From a virus: 42,102 bases of DNA. The DNA is taken from positions 1-42,102 of IMG/VR virus record IMGVR_UViG_3300044726_000069. One strand, given 5' to 3'. This document shows, one piece after another, positions 32,902-40,793 of this stretch. The position numbers and the translations under genes are program-made. The stretch's first letter is position 1; every line of letters begins with the position of its first letter. The notes beneath the pieces are model-generated. The model had not been told where the DNA came from. It saw nothing but the letters and a program-made list of their open reading frames with translations, and searched no databases.

Positions 32902-34722
32902 CTACTGGGGGGCTGCCTGGGCGGTGAGCATGGCCTGGCGTTGCTGCATGACCCGTTCGTACACCTGCGCGTAGTGCGGCCAGCGGTGGGCCTGGAGGAG
33001 CGCGATCTCGTCGATGGCACCCGCGGAGAACAGGAAGTTCGCCTTCTCCGCCATTGCTTGTGGGGAGATCGGGAGTTGGGACCCGGCGTTGATGTTGAGT
33101 TGGAACTTGAGCGGGATCGCGCCCTGTTCGGTGTCGGTCATGAAGTGCCGGGAACGCAATGCCAGGGTGGTGCGCTCCCCGGTCGGACCGACAACTGCCA
33201 CGGTCCGGGGGACTGTGTAGTTACGCACCACCAGCTGGGCGTACTTGGTGAACGCGGATCGAAGGCAATACTCCATGTTGCGGAGGGCCAGTCGGATGCG
33301 GACGAACGAGGACTCCTGAACTGCATTCATCACGTCCGTGGAGTTGCGACCCGTGGGCACGGTGCCGCGGGTCATGGCGGACAGGCCGCTGATCTTCTCC
33401 ATCTCGGCCAGGTGGAACTCGATGAGCCACTTGTGGGCCTCGGCGACCGCGGGCGGGTCCATCCAGTCGACGTCACCGCCGTCGCCGACCTGGATGCGCG
33501 TGCCCGGACGGTTCGTGATCGGCGTGCGGTGCAGGAGGGACCGGACGTTGTCCTTCAGGATCGGGTTACCGGTCAGTTCGAGGTTCTGCTGGATCGCCGC
33601 GAGGGACCGGTTGATCGCGATTTGGGACGGGGTCAGGTCCTCCACCATCGACCGGCCCCAGAAGCTGCCGGTTTCGTGCTGCACGAACCGGTCGTACGGG
33701 TGCCAGTTGTGGCCGAACAGGTTCTCGGCGGAGTCGTCGAGCAGGACGCGGTTGCCGCACACGACGACGCAGCGCCACATCTCCTCGGTGGAGGTCGGGT
33801 ACGCGGTGTCCTCCGCCTCGTTCGGCATGTGGACGTGCTCGCGCATCCAGCACTCGAACACGGTGACGGGCTGGGAACGGACCGGGTCGACCTTGTCGCG
33901 TGACTGGCCGGGCAGGCCGTAGGAGGGAGTGTGCCCGGAGATCGCGCCCGGGTTCGCCATCGGGAGGGAGGTGGAGGGATCGTCCGGGGAGGGTTCGCGG
34001 TCGATGCCCTCCTGGCTGCCCATGAGGAGCGCGTTCGGGTTCTTCGCCGCGCCCGGGTAGCGGCGGTCGAGTTCCTGGAGCGACATCGTGCGGACTTCGA
34101 TGTAGAACGAGCCGTCCTCGGTGGAGGTCGCGTGCGGGTCCGGGTAGAAGTGGTACGGGTTCGTGCGGCAGAGCGCGACGTTGCCGAGGCCGCCGTCGAG
34201 TGACTGGTCCCAGACGGTCTTCACGATGCCCGTGCCGAGCGTGTACGCGTCCCAGGTGCACTTCTCGACTTCACGTTCCTGGGTCTGCGCGATGAACGCG
34301 GACGAGATGACGGTGGTCAGGTCGTCGGACAGGGCGAGCCAGAAGTCGTGGTACGGGGTGTTGGGGGCCGTGAACGGGACCGCGTCGAAGGTGGGACGCG
34401 TGTCGGTCACCCACCCCACGATCGAAGCCAGGATCGGGTAAATCTCAGGGACTTCGGGCGTCGGCATCCATCGGGGACGCGACGCCAGCCACGTCCGGTT
34501 CGCGAGGACTTCGGCGTTGCGGTTCCACTGGGCGGTGCGGCTACGGCGGCCCTCGCGGGACTGGGAGAACAGGTCGCGCACGGCGGCGGCGAGGCCAGCT
34601 TCGGACTCAGGAACAGCGCCGTCACCGAACGTGAAGTTCTCACGCTGACCCTTCCCGGGTGTGGGGGACATGCCGAACGTCTTGTCGCGGACCGGGGTGG
34701 ACGCGCGAGACGCAGTTGGCAT
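32902..34722 (-). CDS. Portal protein
   Basis: 606 aa. Length, the acidic/basic mix, a clip-like helical section and a wing domain agree with podoviral portal proteins. Signs include an N-terminal Ser/Arg-rich arm, a region ALSDDLTTVISSAFIAQTQEREVEKCTWDAYTLGTGIVKTVWDQ typical of portal wing helices, the stem-type segment SLAAIQQNLELTGNPILKDNVRSLLHRTPITNRPGTRIQVGDGGDVDWM, and a helical crown (KYAQLVVRNYTV, then PQAMAEKANFLFSAGAIDEIALLQAHRWPHYAQVYERVMQQRQAMLTAQ). It forms the ring through which DNA is packaged and ejected. Confidence 0.8.
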   Translation of the reverse strand: MPTASRASTPVRDKTFGMSPTPGKGQRENFTFGDGAVPESEAGLAAAVRDLFSQSREGRRSRTAQWNRNAEVLANRTWLASRPRWMPTPEVPEIYPILASIVGWVTDTRPTFDAVPFTAPNTPYHDFWLALSDDLTTVISSAFIAQTQEREVEKCTWDAYTLGTGIVKTVWDQSLDGGLGNVALCRTNPYHFYPDPHATSTEDGSFYIEVRTMSLQELDRRYPGAAKNPNALLMGSQEGIDREPSPDDPSTSLPMANPGAISGHTPSYGLPGQSRDKVDPVRSQPVTVFECWMREHVHMPNEAEDTAYPTSTEEMWRCVVVCGNRVLLDDSAENLFGHNWHPYDRFVQHETGSFWGRSMVEDLTPSQIAINRSLAAIQQNLELTGNPILKDNVRSLLHRTPITNRPGTRIQVGDGGDVDWMDPPAVAEAHKWLIEFHLAEMEKISGLSAMTRGTVPTGRNSTDVMNAVQESSFVRIRLALRNMEYCLRSAFTKYAQLVVRNYTVPRTVAVVGPTGERTTLALRSRHFMTDTEQGAIPLKFQLNINAGSQLPISPQAMAEKANFLFSAGAIDEIALLQAHRWPHYAQVYERVMQQRQAMLTAQAAPQ

Positions 34723-34865
34723 GAGCCGAAGTTACACCGGAGTGGTTCTTGACCCGCGGAAGGGTGACAGGTCAGAGTGAGCGAGCCGCCTTCGGCGGCC
34801 CATCACCGGGGGCAAGGAGGGTGCGGAGAAGGGGGTCGGTCCTCTCTCCCGCCTTCCTTCCCTCA

Positions 34866-34926
34866 GGGTCCAAGTGCGTCCCCGGTGGAAGTAAAGGGGA
34901 ACGGCGTTCCCCTTACATTCGGACCC
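34866..34926 (-). terminator. Nested hairpin between lysis and portal genes
   Basis: Inner stem GTAAGGGGAAC/GTTCCCCTTTAC (minus-strand reading; 34915-34891, one bulged base, 3-nt loop) lies within an outer GGGTCC/GGACCC pairing (34866-34871 with 34921-34926). It sits in the 221-nt gap between the lysis cassette and the portal gene, about 20 nt after the membrane protein stop. A second, smaller hairpin GCCGCC/GGCGGC is at 34785-34799. Such structures could terminate or process the mRNA to raise portal expression separately. No other gene is visible in 34723-34943. Confidence 0.45.
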
Positions 34927-34943
34927 CGGAATGCAAGCAGGCG

Positions 34944-35111
34944 TTACAGAGCGAGCAGGCCGAGCGCGACGAACGCGACCCCCGCCGCGGTGAGCGCGAA
35001 CTCGACGGAACGCGCGAGGAGTGCGATGACCGTGGCGACGGCCGCGCAGATGAACCCGATGAGGAACATGACTTCCGCAGCATCGGGTGAGGACCAGATC
35101 ACGGAGAGCAT
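34944..35111 (-). CDS. Small two-span membrane protein (second holin candidate)
   Basis: 55 aa, ATG 35111, 2 nt after the holin gene. Residues 13-33 (EVMFLIGFICAAVATVIALLA) and 37-55 (EFALTAAGVAFVALGLLAL) are membrane segments with a short basic connector. Size and position just downstream of endolysin and holin fit a second holin, an antiholin or a membrane lysis regulator. Confidence 0.7.
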   Translation of the reverse strand: MLSVIWSSPDAAEVMFLIGFICAAVATVIALLARSVEFALTAAGVAFVALGLLAL

Positions 35112-35113
35112 GG

Positions 35114-35377
35114 TCAGACCGTACCCGTGGGGTCGTCCTCCGAGTCGGGATGCTCATGGCGGCGCTCCCAGACCAGGGCCGCCGCCGCGCCCAGGTACCC
35201 GGCGACCGCCCCCGCCATCACGCCGCCCAGGCCGGTGAGCAACTGGATGCCCGCGTCGGACACGTCGTCGTCGAGCGCGGCGGCCGTCATCGAGATCGCC
35301 CAGCCCGCGGACAGGAACAGGGCGACGATGAACGCAGTCGCCCCGGCCCAACCGTGGGTCGACTGCGGGGCCTTCAC
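35114..35377 (-). CDS. Holin
   Basis: 87 aa from GTG 35377, which overlaps the endolysin stop as GTGA; the longer frame overlaps the endolysin gene. Two membrane spans at about residues 11-35 (AGATAFIVALFLSAGWAISMTAAAL) and 42-70 (AGIQLLTGLGGVMAGAVAGYLGAAAALVW) are followed by a charged tail (ERRHEHPDSEDDPTGTV). This is the usual structure of class II holins, and it sits next to the M15 endolysin. It would form the membrane holes that set the time of lysis. Confidence 0.75.
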   Translation of the reverse strand: MKAPQSTHGWAGATAFIVALFLSAGWAISMTAAALDDDVSDAGIQLLTGLGGVMAGAVAGYLGAAAALVWERRHEHPDSEDDPTGTV

Positions 35378-35580
35378 CCCTGGGTCGCGCGGACGGACTG
35401 CTCGTTGAGCCGGTCCACCAGCCACTGGCGGCCGCCCATCGGGACAGCATCGCCGATGCCCATGATCGGCACCTTCGGGGACGACTCGGTGGCCTGGACG
35501 TACTCGTCGAACTCCTGGAACTCGAACAGGACGTGCCCGATGAGGGCGTACAGGCCGATGGAGTGCACGGACAGGAACAT
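35374..35580 (-). CDS. Probable internal-start product: free C-terminal endolysin domain
   Basis: In frame within the endolysin, ATG 35580 (residue 171) is preceded by AGGAG at 35593-35589 with 8 nt spacing, an ideal ribosome site in a place where the gene encodes a Pro/Thr linker. The product would be the 68-aa C-terminal domain alone. Several known endolysins make such a second product, which assembles with the full-length protein. Prediction from sequence only. Confidence 0.55.
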   Translation of the reverse strand: MFLSVHSIGLYALIGHVLFEFQEFDEYVQATESSPKVPIMGIGDAVPMGGRQWLVDRLNEQSVRATQG

Positions 35581-36090
35581 GGTGGGTTCTCCTGGGAGGG
35601 TCGTGGACGTGGGCGGGACGGGAGTGGGGGCCTGCGAACCGGCGATGCCCGTCGCGAGGTCGGCGGGCGTGCAGTCCACCTCGTAGTGCATCGCGTCCTT
35701 GTTGCCGGACCAGCTACCGCCCCACTCCCAGACGCGCTTGCCGTTGTTCGTCTTCAGCGCGGTGATCTCGTTGACCATCCCCTGGGGCATGTCCGTGACG
35801 AGGTTCGGGCCGTACGGGTTCGTCGACCAGTTGATGTCGAGCGCGATGCCGTACGCGTGCAGGGAGTACCCGGAGCCGCCCGTGATCTGACGGCAGTTGT
35901 ACGCGCCCGTGTCGTTCTTCCGCGTGAAGTAGTTCCACTTCACCAGGACGTCGTTCAGGCGGGTGACGGCTTCGCGCATGCGCGGGTCGACGGTGACGCG
36001 GCCCTCACCGTTCAGGTTGAGCGTGACGAACGTGGAGGCGGCGCACGGGGGTGCCCAGGCGCTACGGAGTTGGCTCGTCGACAGACCCAT
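35374..36090 (-). CDS. M15-family peptidase endolysin
   Basis: 238 aa. The M15 (L-Ala-D-Glu / D-Ala carboxypeptidase-like) domain covers about residues 1-140: H78-x6-D85 in SLHAYGIALDIN and H135 in DAMHYEVD are the zinc ligands, and the WEWGGSW segment (121-127) is typical of VanY-like endolysins. A Pro/Thr linker (153-168) leads to a C-terminal domain of about 68 residues beginning at M171 (MFLSVHSIGLYALIG), of unknown family, probably wall-binding. There is no signal peptide, so export needs the holin. An internal start with an ideal ribosome site precedes M171. The stop overlaps the holin GTG. Confidence 0.85.
   Translation of the reverse strand: MGLSTSQLRSAWAPPCAASTFVTLNLNGEGRVTVDPRMREAVTRLNDVLVKWNYFTRKNDTGAYNCRQITGGSGYSLHAYGIALDINWSTNPYGPNLVTDMPQGMVNEITALKTNNGKRVWEWGGSWSGNKDAMHYEVDCTPADLATGIAGSQAPTPVPPTSTTLPGEPTMFLSVHSIGLYALIGHVLFEFQEFDEYVQATESSPKVPIMGIGDAVPMGGRQWLVDRLNEQSVRATQG
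35589..35593 (-). promoter_or_regulatory. Internal ribosome binding site in the endolysin gene
   Basis: AGGAG on the minus strand, 8 nt from ATG 35580. It decides the internal start described for the C-terminal domain. Confidence 0.6.
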
Positions 36091-36187
36091 CGTCGTCCTC
36101 CTGGTCTTCGAGTTCCGGGTTGGAGCCGTGCGGCGCGACGGGTTGGGACTGGTCGTCGTCGTGTTCGTGGTCGGTGTACTCGCTCAT
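36062..36187 (-). CDS. Short acidic protein
   Basis: 41 aa (MSEYTDHEHDDDQSQ...DEPTP). ATG 36187 overlaps the previous stop (ATGA), and the 3' end overlaps the endolysin start by 29 nt. About a third of the residues are Asp or Glu. It may couple translation of the endolysin to the four upstream genes or be an assembly factor. Confidence 0.55.
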   Translation of the reverse strand: MSEYTDHEHDDDQSQPVAPHGSNPELEDQEDDDGSVDEPTP

Positions 36188-36555
36188 GGCAGGGTCCCCC
36201 ATGCGACTGCGTTGACGGATGTGGACGGCAGGGACGAGTACGTGCCGATGTCGTTGGCGGCCGCGGCGAGTGACGCGAGTCGGACGTACAACCCGGACCC
36301 GTTGGCGGCCGCCCACACTTCGGTGACGACGTTGTGCGTGTCCGCGGTGCCCTGGGCCGCCGAGGCGGCGACACCCCCGACGACCGTGGCAAGACCGAAC
36401 GTGGCCGCCGGGATGACCATGTACCCGTTCGCGTCGGTGCCGAGGGTGACGTGTGCGAACCGCAGCTGGATGGTGCGCGCCGTCTCGTCGTGGACCCACT
36501 GCCCCCACGTCGCGAGGAGTTGGTCGTCCTTGTCGGGACGGTCAGGAACGGCCAT
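36184..36555 (-). CDS. Structural protein with shared WGQWVHD module (4 of 4)
   Basis: 123 aa. Opens MAVPDRPDKDDQLLATWGQWVHDE, the module common to four consecutive genes, then a short beta-rich domain (IQLRFAHVTLGTDANGYMVIPAATFG..., NVVTEVWAAANGSGLYVRLASLAA) distinct from its neighbours. Predicted as a small particle-surface protein held by the common N-terminus. The gene starts 3 nt after the previous stop and ends overlapping the acidic small gene. Confidence 0.7.
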   Translation of the reverse strand: MAVPDRPDKDDQLLATWGQWVHDETARTIQLRFAHVTLGTDANGYMVIPAATFGLATVVGGVAASAAQGTADTHNVVTEVWAAANGSGLYVRLASLAAAANDIGTYSSLPSTSVNAVAWGTLP

Positions 36556-36558
36556 CGG

Positions 36559-37104
36559 TCACCCCCATGTCGCCACCGCCGGGGTCGCAGGCCGGTTCAG
36601 CAGCATGACCGCCAGGTTCGCCTGGTACGTCGTGATCGCCGCGCCCGAATCCTGGTACGTCTTCAGCTGGAGCGTGTCGCCTGCGTTGAGGACGACGATC
36701 GCCGCGGTCGTGATGTACTGCGTCGTGGCCCCACCGGGTGGGACGGACGACCCGATGACGAACGGGACGACGAGGCCCGTCGGTCCCTTCGCGATCTCCG
36801 CGGTACGCGTCGTGCCGCCCGTGTTCGCGTTGTAGATGATGTTGCCGACCACCAGGTACACGCCCGTGTTGTTCGGCGGGACGGTGAGCGTCGTGCCGTT
36901 CGCCGCGATCCAAGTGCCGCCGACCTGGCGTTGGATCGTCGCAACTTCGAGAGTGATGACCGACGGCGTGCCCGACGGGATCGACTGGGCCGTGGCCCGG
37001 CCGATGATGATGCCGGGGACCTGCGCGGTGAGCGAGTCGTGGACCCACTGCCCCCAGAGCGGGTCGACGATCGCGTCGTCGGCGGGGCGGGCGGGGACGG
37101 TCAC
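36559..37104 (-). CDS. Structural protein with shared WGQWVHD module (3 of 4)
   Basis: 181 aa from GTG 37104 (overlap GTGA with the previous gene). Starts VTVPARPADDAIVDPLWGQWVHDS, matching its neighbours at TRP, VP, RP and WGQWVHD. The rest is beta-rich (GTPSVITLEVATIQRQVGGTWIAANGTTLTVPPNNTGVYLVVGNIIYN, TTQYITTAAIVVLNAGDTLQLKTYQDSGAAI), with the strand pattern of a C1q/TNF-like jelly roll. It is likely a trimeric surface protein. Confidence 0.7.
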   Translation of the reverse strand: MTVPARPADDAIVDPLWGQWVHDSLTAQVPGIIIGRATAQSIPSGTPSVITLEVATIQRQVGGTWIAANGTTLTVPPNNTGVYLVVGNIIYNANTGGTTRTAEIAKGPTGLVVPFVIGSSVPPGGATTQYITTAAIVVLNAGDTLQLKTYQDSGAAITTYQANLAVMLLNRPATPAVATWG

Positions 37105-37589
37105 AGCGGGATCACCAGTCGCATCGTGAATCGCGCCCACTGGAAGCCGAGGGAGATGGCCGTGTTCTGGTACAGGACGACGTCGATCGTGTCGTTCAAG
37201 GCGAGCTTGACGTCACCTGCGAGAGACAGGATCGCGACTTCAGCACCCGGCGGAGTCATCTCGACCTGAGGCATCCCCGCCGTCGACCCGTTGAGCCGGA
37301 ACGCCATGTGTCGCCGTGTGCCACTGCTGTTCGAGTCGTAGTAGCCGCCCGCCGTGACGTGATACCAGCCCGCCGCCTTCGCCGTGTACAACGACGCGGA
37401 CGTGCGACACCCGGCGACATCACGATCGACGACGTCGTACTGGATCGCGACGATCGTGGAAGCAGGGGCGGTGAAGGGGGTCGTGCGATGCGCGGCCGCG
37501 CCGTGCGGGGTCGCGACCTGGTCCTGCACCCACCGGCCCCATTCGGCGTCGATGAGTTCGTCGGGGTCGGGACGGTCGGGGACAGCCAT
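37101..37589 (-). CDS. Structural protein with shared WGQWVHD module (2 of 4)
   Basis: 162 aa from ATG 37589, which overlaps the stop of the upstream paralogue. The module reads MAVPDRPDPDELIDAEWGRWVQD; the domain after it is the clearest jelly roll of the four: SLYTAKAAGWYHVTAGGYYDSNSSGTRRHMAFRLNG..., AILSLAGDVKLALNDTIDVVLYQNTAISLGFQWARFTMRLV, as in C1q/TNF-like phage fibre heads. Role inferred: particle-surface or fibre protein. Confidence 0.75.
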   Translation of the reverse strand: MAVPDRPDPDELIDAEWGRWVQDQVATPHGAAAHRTTPFTAPASTIVAIQYDVVDRDVAGCRTSASLYTAKAAGWYHVTAGGYYDSNSSGTRRHMAFRLNGSTAGMPQVEMTPPGAEVAILSLAGDVKLALNDTIDVVLYQNTAISLGFQWARFTMRLVIPL

Positions 37590-38101
37590 CAGACCGGTCC
37601 CACGTCTTCGACCCACACCTGAAGGGGGCAGGACGAGTTCTGGATGTTGATGTTCCCGGTCCCGGCTGCACGTCGGACCTGCCACTTGTAGGTGTGACTC
37701 CCCGCGGTCGGAGTGTCCAGGCAGTCGGCCTGGCCCCACGTCGCGTACGCCGAAGTCAACACTCCTGCTCCGCAGCACACCCCTACGAAGATCCTGTGCA
37801 CGGCTCCGTCCTTGAGGAGTTGCCACCCGTCGTTGTTCCCGGCGTCGGAGTAGAGCGCCATCCCCAGCCGGAACCGGTACCGACGACCGGCGACCGCGGT
37901 GAAGGTGAGGCTCGTACCGACGACGTCGACGTACGTGGCACTCGCGATGCCCATTTGGTCGGTCGAGGTGGTGGCGTAGGCGATGATGCCGCCCGCCGCT
38001 CCGCCGTTGGGCTGGCCCGTGTTCGCGAGGGCGTCGTGGACCCACTGCCCCCAGTCCTCGTCGATGACGTGGTCGTAGTCGGGGCGCGTCGGTACGGCCA
38101 T
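37589..38101 (-). CDS. Structural protein with shared WGQWVHD module (1 of 4)
   Basis: 170 aa. Opens MAVPTRPDYDHVIDEDWGQWVHDA; then a variable linker and a beta domain (TYVDVVGTSLTFTAVAGRRYRFRLGMALYSDAGNNDGWQLLKDGAVHRIFVGVCCG..., HTYKWQVRRAAGTGNINIQNSS..., VWVEDVG). Strand spacing again resembles a C1q/TNF-type sandwich. It stands first of the family, directly after the FmdB-like gene. Confidence 0.7.
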   Translation of the reverse strand: MAVPTRPDYDHVIDEDWGQWVHDALANTGQPNGGAAGGIIAYATTSTDQMGIASATYVDVVGTSLTFTAVAGRRYRFRLGMALYSDAGNNDGWQLLKDGAVHRIFVGVCCGAGVLTSAYATWGQADCLDTPTAGSHTYKWQVRRAAGTGNINIQNSSCPLQVWVEDVGPV

Positions 38102-38466
38102 CAGTGGTCCCCGTGCTGCACGGCGCGCGACGTCGCGATGAACTCCGGGTCGACGCCGAGGGCCTTGTGGTCGGACGGGTCGGCGGGCTGGTAGTTGTGC
38201 TCGATGCCGGTGCGGGTGCTGGCCTCGTCGGACATGCGCTTCATGTTGTCACTGATGCCCTTGGCGCTGGAGGCCGTCCCGTACATGGGGGACGTGTGCT
38301 CATGCACAACGGACGCGATCTGGACGTCGTACACCCGGTGTCCGGTACCGCCGCAGAGCGGGCAGCGCAACAGGACGCCCGCGGGCCGCGACTCGTATTC
38401 GGGGATCGTCAGCGAGTGGTGCCACAGGTAGTCGCACGGGTCGCAGGCGAACTCGTACGTGGGCAT
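38101..38466 (-). CDS. FmdB-type zinc-ribbon protein
   Basis: 121 aa from ATG 38466, overlapping the terminase stop (TGATG). MPTYEFACDPC... is the typical start of FmdB-family zinc ribbons: C8-x2-C11 and C35-x2-C38 (CPLC). A longer helical/charged tail follows (SSAKGISDNMKRMSDEASTRTG...), longer than in standalone FmdB proteins. Such a protein between terminase and structural genes may regulate late expression or packaging; this is inference. Confidence 0.75.
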   Translation of the reverse strand: MPTYEFACDPCDYLWHHSLTIPEYESRPAGVLLRCPLCGGTGHRVYDVQIASVVHEHTSPMYGTASSAKGISDNMKRMSDEASTRTGIEHNYQPADPSDHKALGVDPEFIATSRAVQHGDH

Positions 38467-40220
38467 CACCAGGACCCGGCTGCTTCCATCTCATCCTCGC
38501 GGTCGTACCAGAAGTCAGGAGCCACAGCTTCCCTCACGGTGGTGTGGGCCGGGGTGATGCTGGGGAGCGGGGCCGTCCCGTACGGGGGGAGCGGGGACTC
38601 GGTGCTGGCGCACAGGCAGGCGATGGCGAGCGCGGCGACGGTGTCGTCGTAGCCGTCCTCGTCGGCCGGGCCGTACCCGCCGCCATCCAACGTGACGTAG
38701 TCCTGCATCTCCGCGAACGTCTGGGCGTCGTGGATGGTGATGTCCTGGTCGACGACGAGCTTCAGCAGGTGCCCCACCCACCACTCCTTCGTCTTCACGG
38801 TCGTGTTGAACCCGTACTGGTTGGACAGGATGCCGGGCATCTTGTCGGCGTACCGGTTGCGCCACAGGTGCGGGTACGGCATCTGGATGAGGCGGCCGAT
38901 GGTTTCGGTGCCCGGGCCGGTCGACTCCGGGGCGACCATCGCCTGGTTGTAGTAGTTGCCCAGCTTCGCGATCTCCTCGGCGAACGAGCCGGGGTCGATG
39001 CGGGCACGCCAGCGCGCGACCTGGCGGTAGTCGCGCCGGTTGATGATCTGGATGCACGCCATGTCGCCGCGGGTCGTGCCGGTCGGGTCCGCGCCGCCGA
39101 AGTACACGCCCCACTCGCGATCCTCGGAGGGGTAGCTGAAGATCGTCAGCGGGCCGTCCGGGTCGGGCTGGAAGCGCACCCCGTTGCGCACGTTCGTGTC
39201 GCGGGTCAGGCGGCCCGTGATCCCTGACTTCTTGTCGTAGCAGCCGAGGAGCTTGCGGAACGGGAACACGTTGCTGCCCGACGCGATGAACGCCTCCTCC
39301 GGGAACGACGGGTACTCCTGGTGGAAGTCATCGACGTTGTTGCCCGCCAGCGTGACGATCGCCCACCGCCGCCAGATCAGCGCGTCGAGCACCTCGTCGC
39401 CGGTCATCCTTCCGCGTCCGTCATGGCCCAACAGCATCATCCGTTCCAGCTGCTTCTCCTCCTCCGACATGTCCTTCAGCCGTCCGAGGTTGTTCAGCAT
39501 CGTCCACGACGTGACCGCCATGTTCGGGTCGTGCGGCATCGCGTCGAAGTGCCGACGCGCGTACGACGCCCGGTACTCGTAGTGCCGCCACCACGGGAAG
39601 AACATCGGGACGTATTCGTTCTGCCCGTTACACGCCTCGTTCCACGTCTTGTAGAAGTAGTTGCCGATGCCGTTCGCGGTGGACTCCAGCGCCATGAACG
39701 TGTGCGGCTCGAAGGGGACGGTCTGCTTCATGCCGAGCATGAGCGTGCGCGCGTTGTCCCAGAACCCGACCTCGGAGCAGTGGACGTACCGGAGCGTGCG
39801 GGACCGGGTGGCCGCCTCGTTCTTCGCGGTGACGACCTGGATGCTGCTGTTGTTGTCCTTCCACGCGAGGTGCTTCTTCGAGATGTACTTGGTTGCGAAC
39901 AGCGGGGAGAAGTCGGCGGTTTCGTAGTACCGGCGCGTGATGCCGAGCAGGTGCTCACTGCCGTCCATCTCATGGGCGATGATGAGGCCCGGGTAGTCGG
40001 GGATGACCATGACGAGGCAGAAGCCGATGCCCCCGGTCGCGGTGCTGATGCCCAGCTGGCGCGCCTTGAGGACGATCATGCGGACGGGGCGCTGCTGGTT
40101 CCACTGCCGGTGGAACTCGCCGATGTACTCGTCCTGCGCCCAGTTGCGGTGCCACGGCCCGACGATGCCCGTGCTCCGGTCCTGGATCTTCAGGTCGTCG
40201 AGGATCGGGTAGAGGTTCAT
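38466..40220 (-). CDS. terL: Large terminase subunit
   Basis: 584 aa. ATPase part: adenine-contact region, Walker A KARQLGIST (52-60), Walker B RYVHCSEVGFW (144-154), with the motif III region (LESTANGIG) after it. Nuclease part: Asp/Glu residues of the RNase H-like fold in GGADPTGTTRGD (about 365-376) and EDGYDDTVAALA (about 550-560). It cuts and translocates DNA through the portal. The preceding small gene is the candidate small subunit. Start ATG 40220 overlaps that gene (ATGA). Confidence 0.9.
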   Translation of the reverse strand: MNLYPILDDLKIQDRSTGIVGPWHRNWAQDEYIGEFHRQWNQQRPVRMIVLKARQLGISTATGGIGFCLVMVIPDYPGLIIAHEMDGSEHLLGITRRYYETADFSPLFATKYISKKHLAWKDNNSSIQVVTAKNEAATRSRTLRYVHCSEVGFWDNARTLMLGMKQTVPFEPHTFMALESTANGIGNYFYKTWNEACNGQNEYVPMFFPWWRHYEYRASYARRHFDAMPHDPNMAVTSWTMLNNLGRLKDMSEEEKQLERMMLLGHDGRGRMTGDEVLDALIWRRWAIVTLAGNNVDDFHQEYPSFPEEAFIASGSNVFPFRKLLGCYDKKSGITGRLTRDTNVRNGVRFQPDPDGPLTIFSYPSEDREWGVYFGGADPTGTTRGDMACIQIINRRDYRQVARWRARIDPGSFAEEIAKLGNYYNQAMVAPESTGPGTETIGRLIQMPYPHLWRNRYADKMPGILSNQYGFNTTVKTKEWWVGHLLKLVVDQDITIHDAQTFAEMQDYVTLDGGGYGPADEDGYDDTVAALAIACLCASTESPLPPYGTAPLPSITPAHTTVREAVAPDFWYDREDEMEAAGSW

Positions 40221-40573
40221 CGGTAGAGTTGGGTGCGATCCGCGACGGTGCCCGGTTGATTCGCCGCGGGGGAGTCATCGGGGAGGATGTCGGGGATGTC
40301 GGGGCGTGCGGGCAGCGGGCCAGGATCACCTTCGGCGAGCTTCTGAAAGATGATCTGCTGGGCGGTCTTCAGCACGTCCAACTCGCTGTCGACCTCCTCG
40401 TCGCGCAGTGACCGCATGAGCGCCGGGAAGACCTGTTTGATGAAGTCGTTCTTCGTCTTCGCGGTCCCGGCGCGCATGATCCCGTCGGCGTAGTCGAAGA
40501 CGTCCATCGTGAGCTTCTGGACGCGTTCGTTGACCTTCGCCTCGAAGCTGGCCTGTTCCGGGTCGTCAGGCAC
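40217..40573 (-). CDS. Small terminase subunit candidate
   Basis: 118 aa, immediately before terL with an ATGA overlap. It is almost all helical (SFEAKVNERVQKLTMDVFDYADGIMRAGTAKTKNDFIKQVFPALMRSL, then DSELDVLKTAQQIIFQKLAEG) with a Pro/Asp-rich C-terminus, as expected for a small subunit that forms an oligomeric ring and contacts the large subunit by its tail. No HTH motif is certain, so the call rests on context and character. Confidence 0.6.
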   Translation of the reverse strand: MPDDPEQASFEAKVNERVQKLTMDVFDYADGIMRAGTAKTKNDFIKQVFPALMRSLRDEEVDSELDVLKTAQQIIFQKLAEGDPGPLPARPDIPDILPDDSPAANQPGTVADRTQLYR

Positions 40574-40793
40574 GGAACCCCTCCCACCAGGTCAGCATCC
40601 CCTGTGACTGCATGAGCTTGTGGGGGTCCAGGATCTCCGACGGGATGCTGAGGGTCAGCATGAACTCCCCCGTCGCCGCGTACCTGCCGCCGATGACATG
40701 CGCGAGGAACCCGGCGACCAGGTCCCCCTCGTCGGCCTCGTCCCAGTTGATCGGGTCGGGGAGCGCCGCGATCCGGTCGTCGATCTCACCCAT
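40566..40793 (-). CDS. Hypothetical protein
   Basis: 75 aa: MGEIDDRIAALPDPINWDEADEGDLVAGFLAHVIGG..., beginning acidic and ending with a Trp-rich segment (MLTWWEGFRA). Overlaps the next gene by 8 nt. It may be a DNA-packaging helper given its place, but no family is recognised. Confidence 0.65.
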   Translation of the reverse strand: MGEIDDRIAALPDPINWDEADEGDLVAGFLAHVIGGRYAATGEFMLTLSIPSEILDPHKLMQSQGMLTWWEGFRA

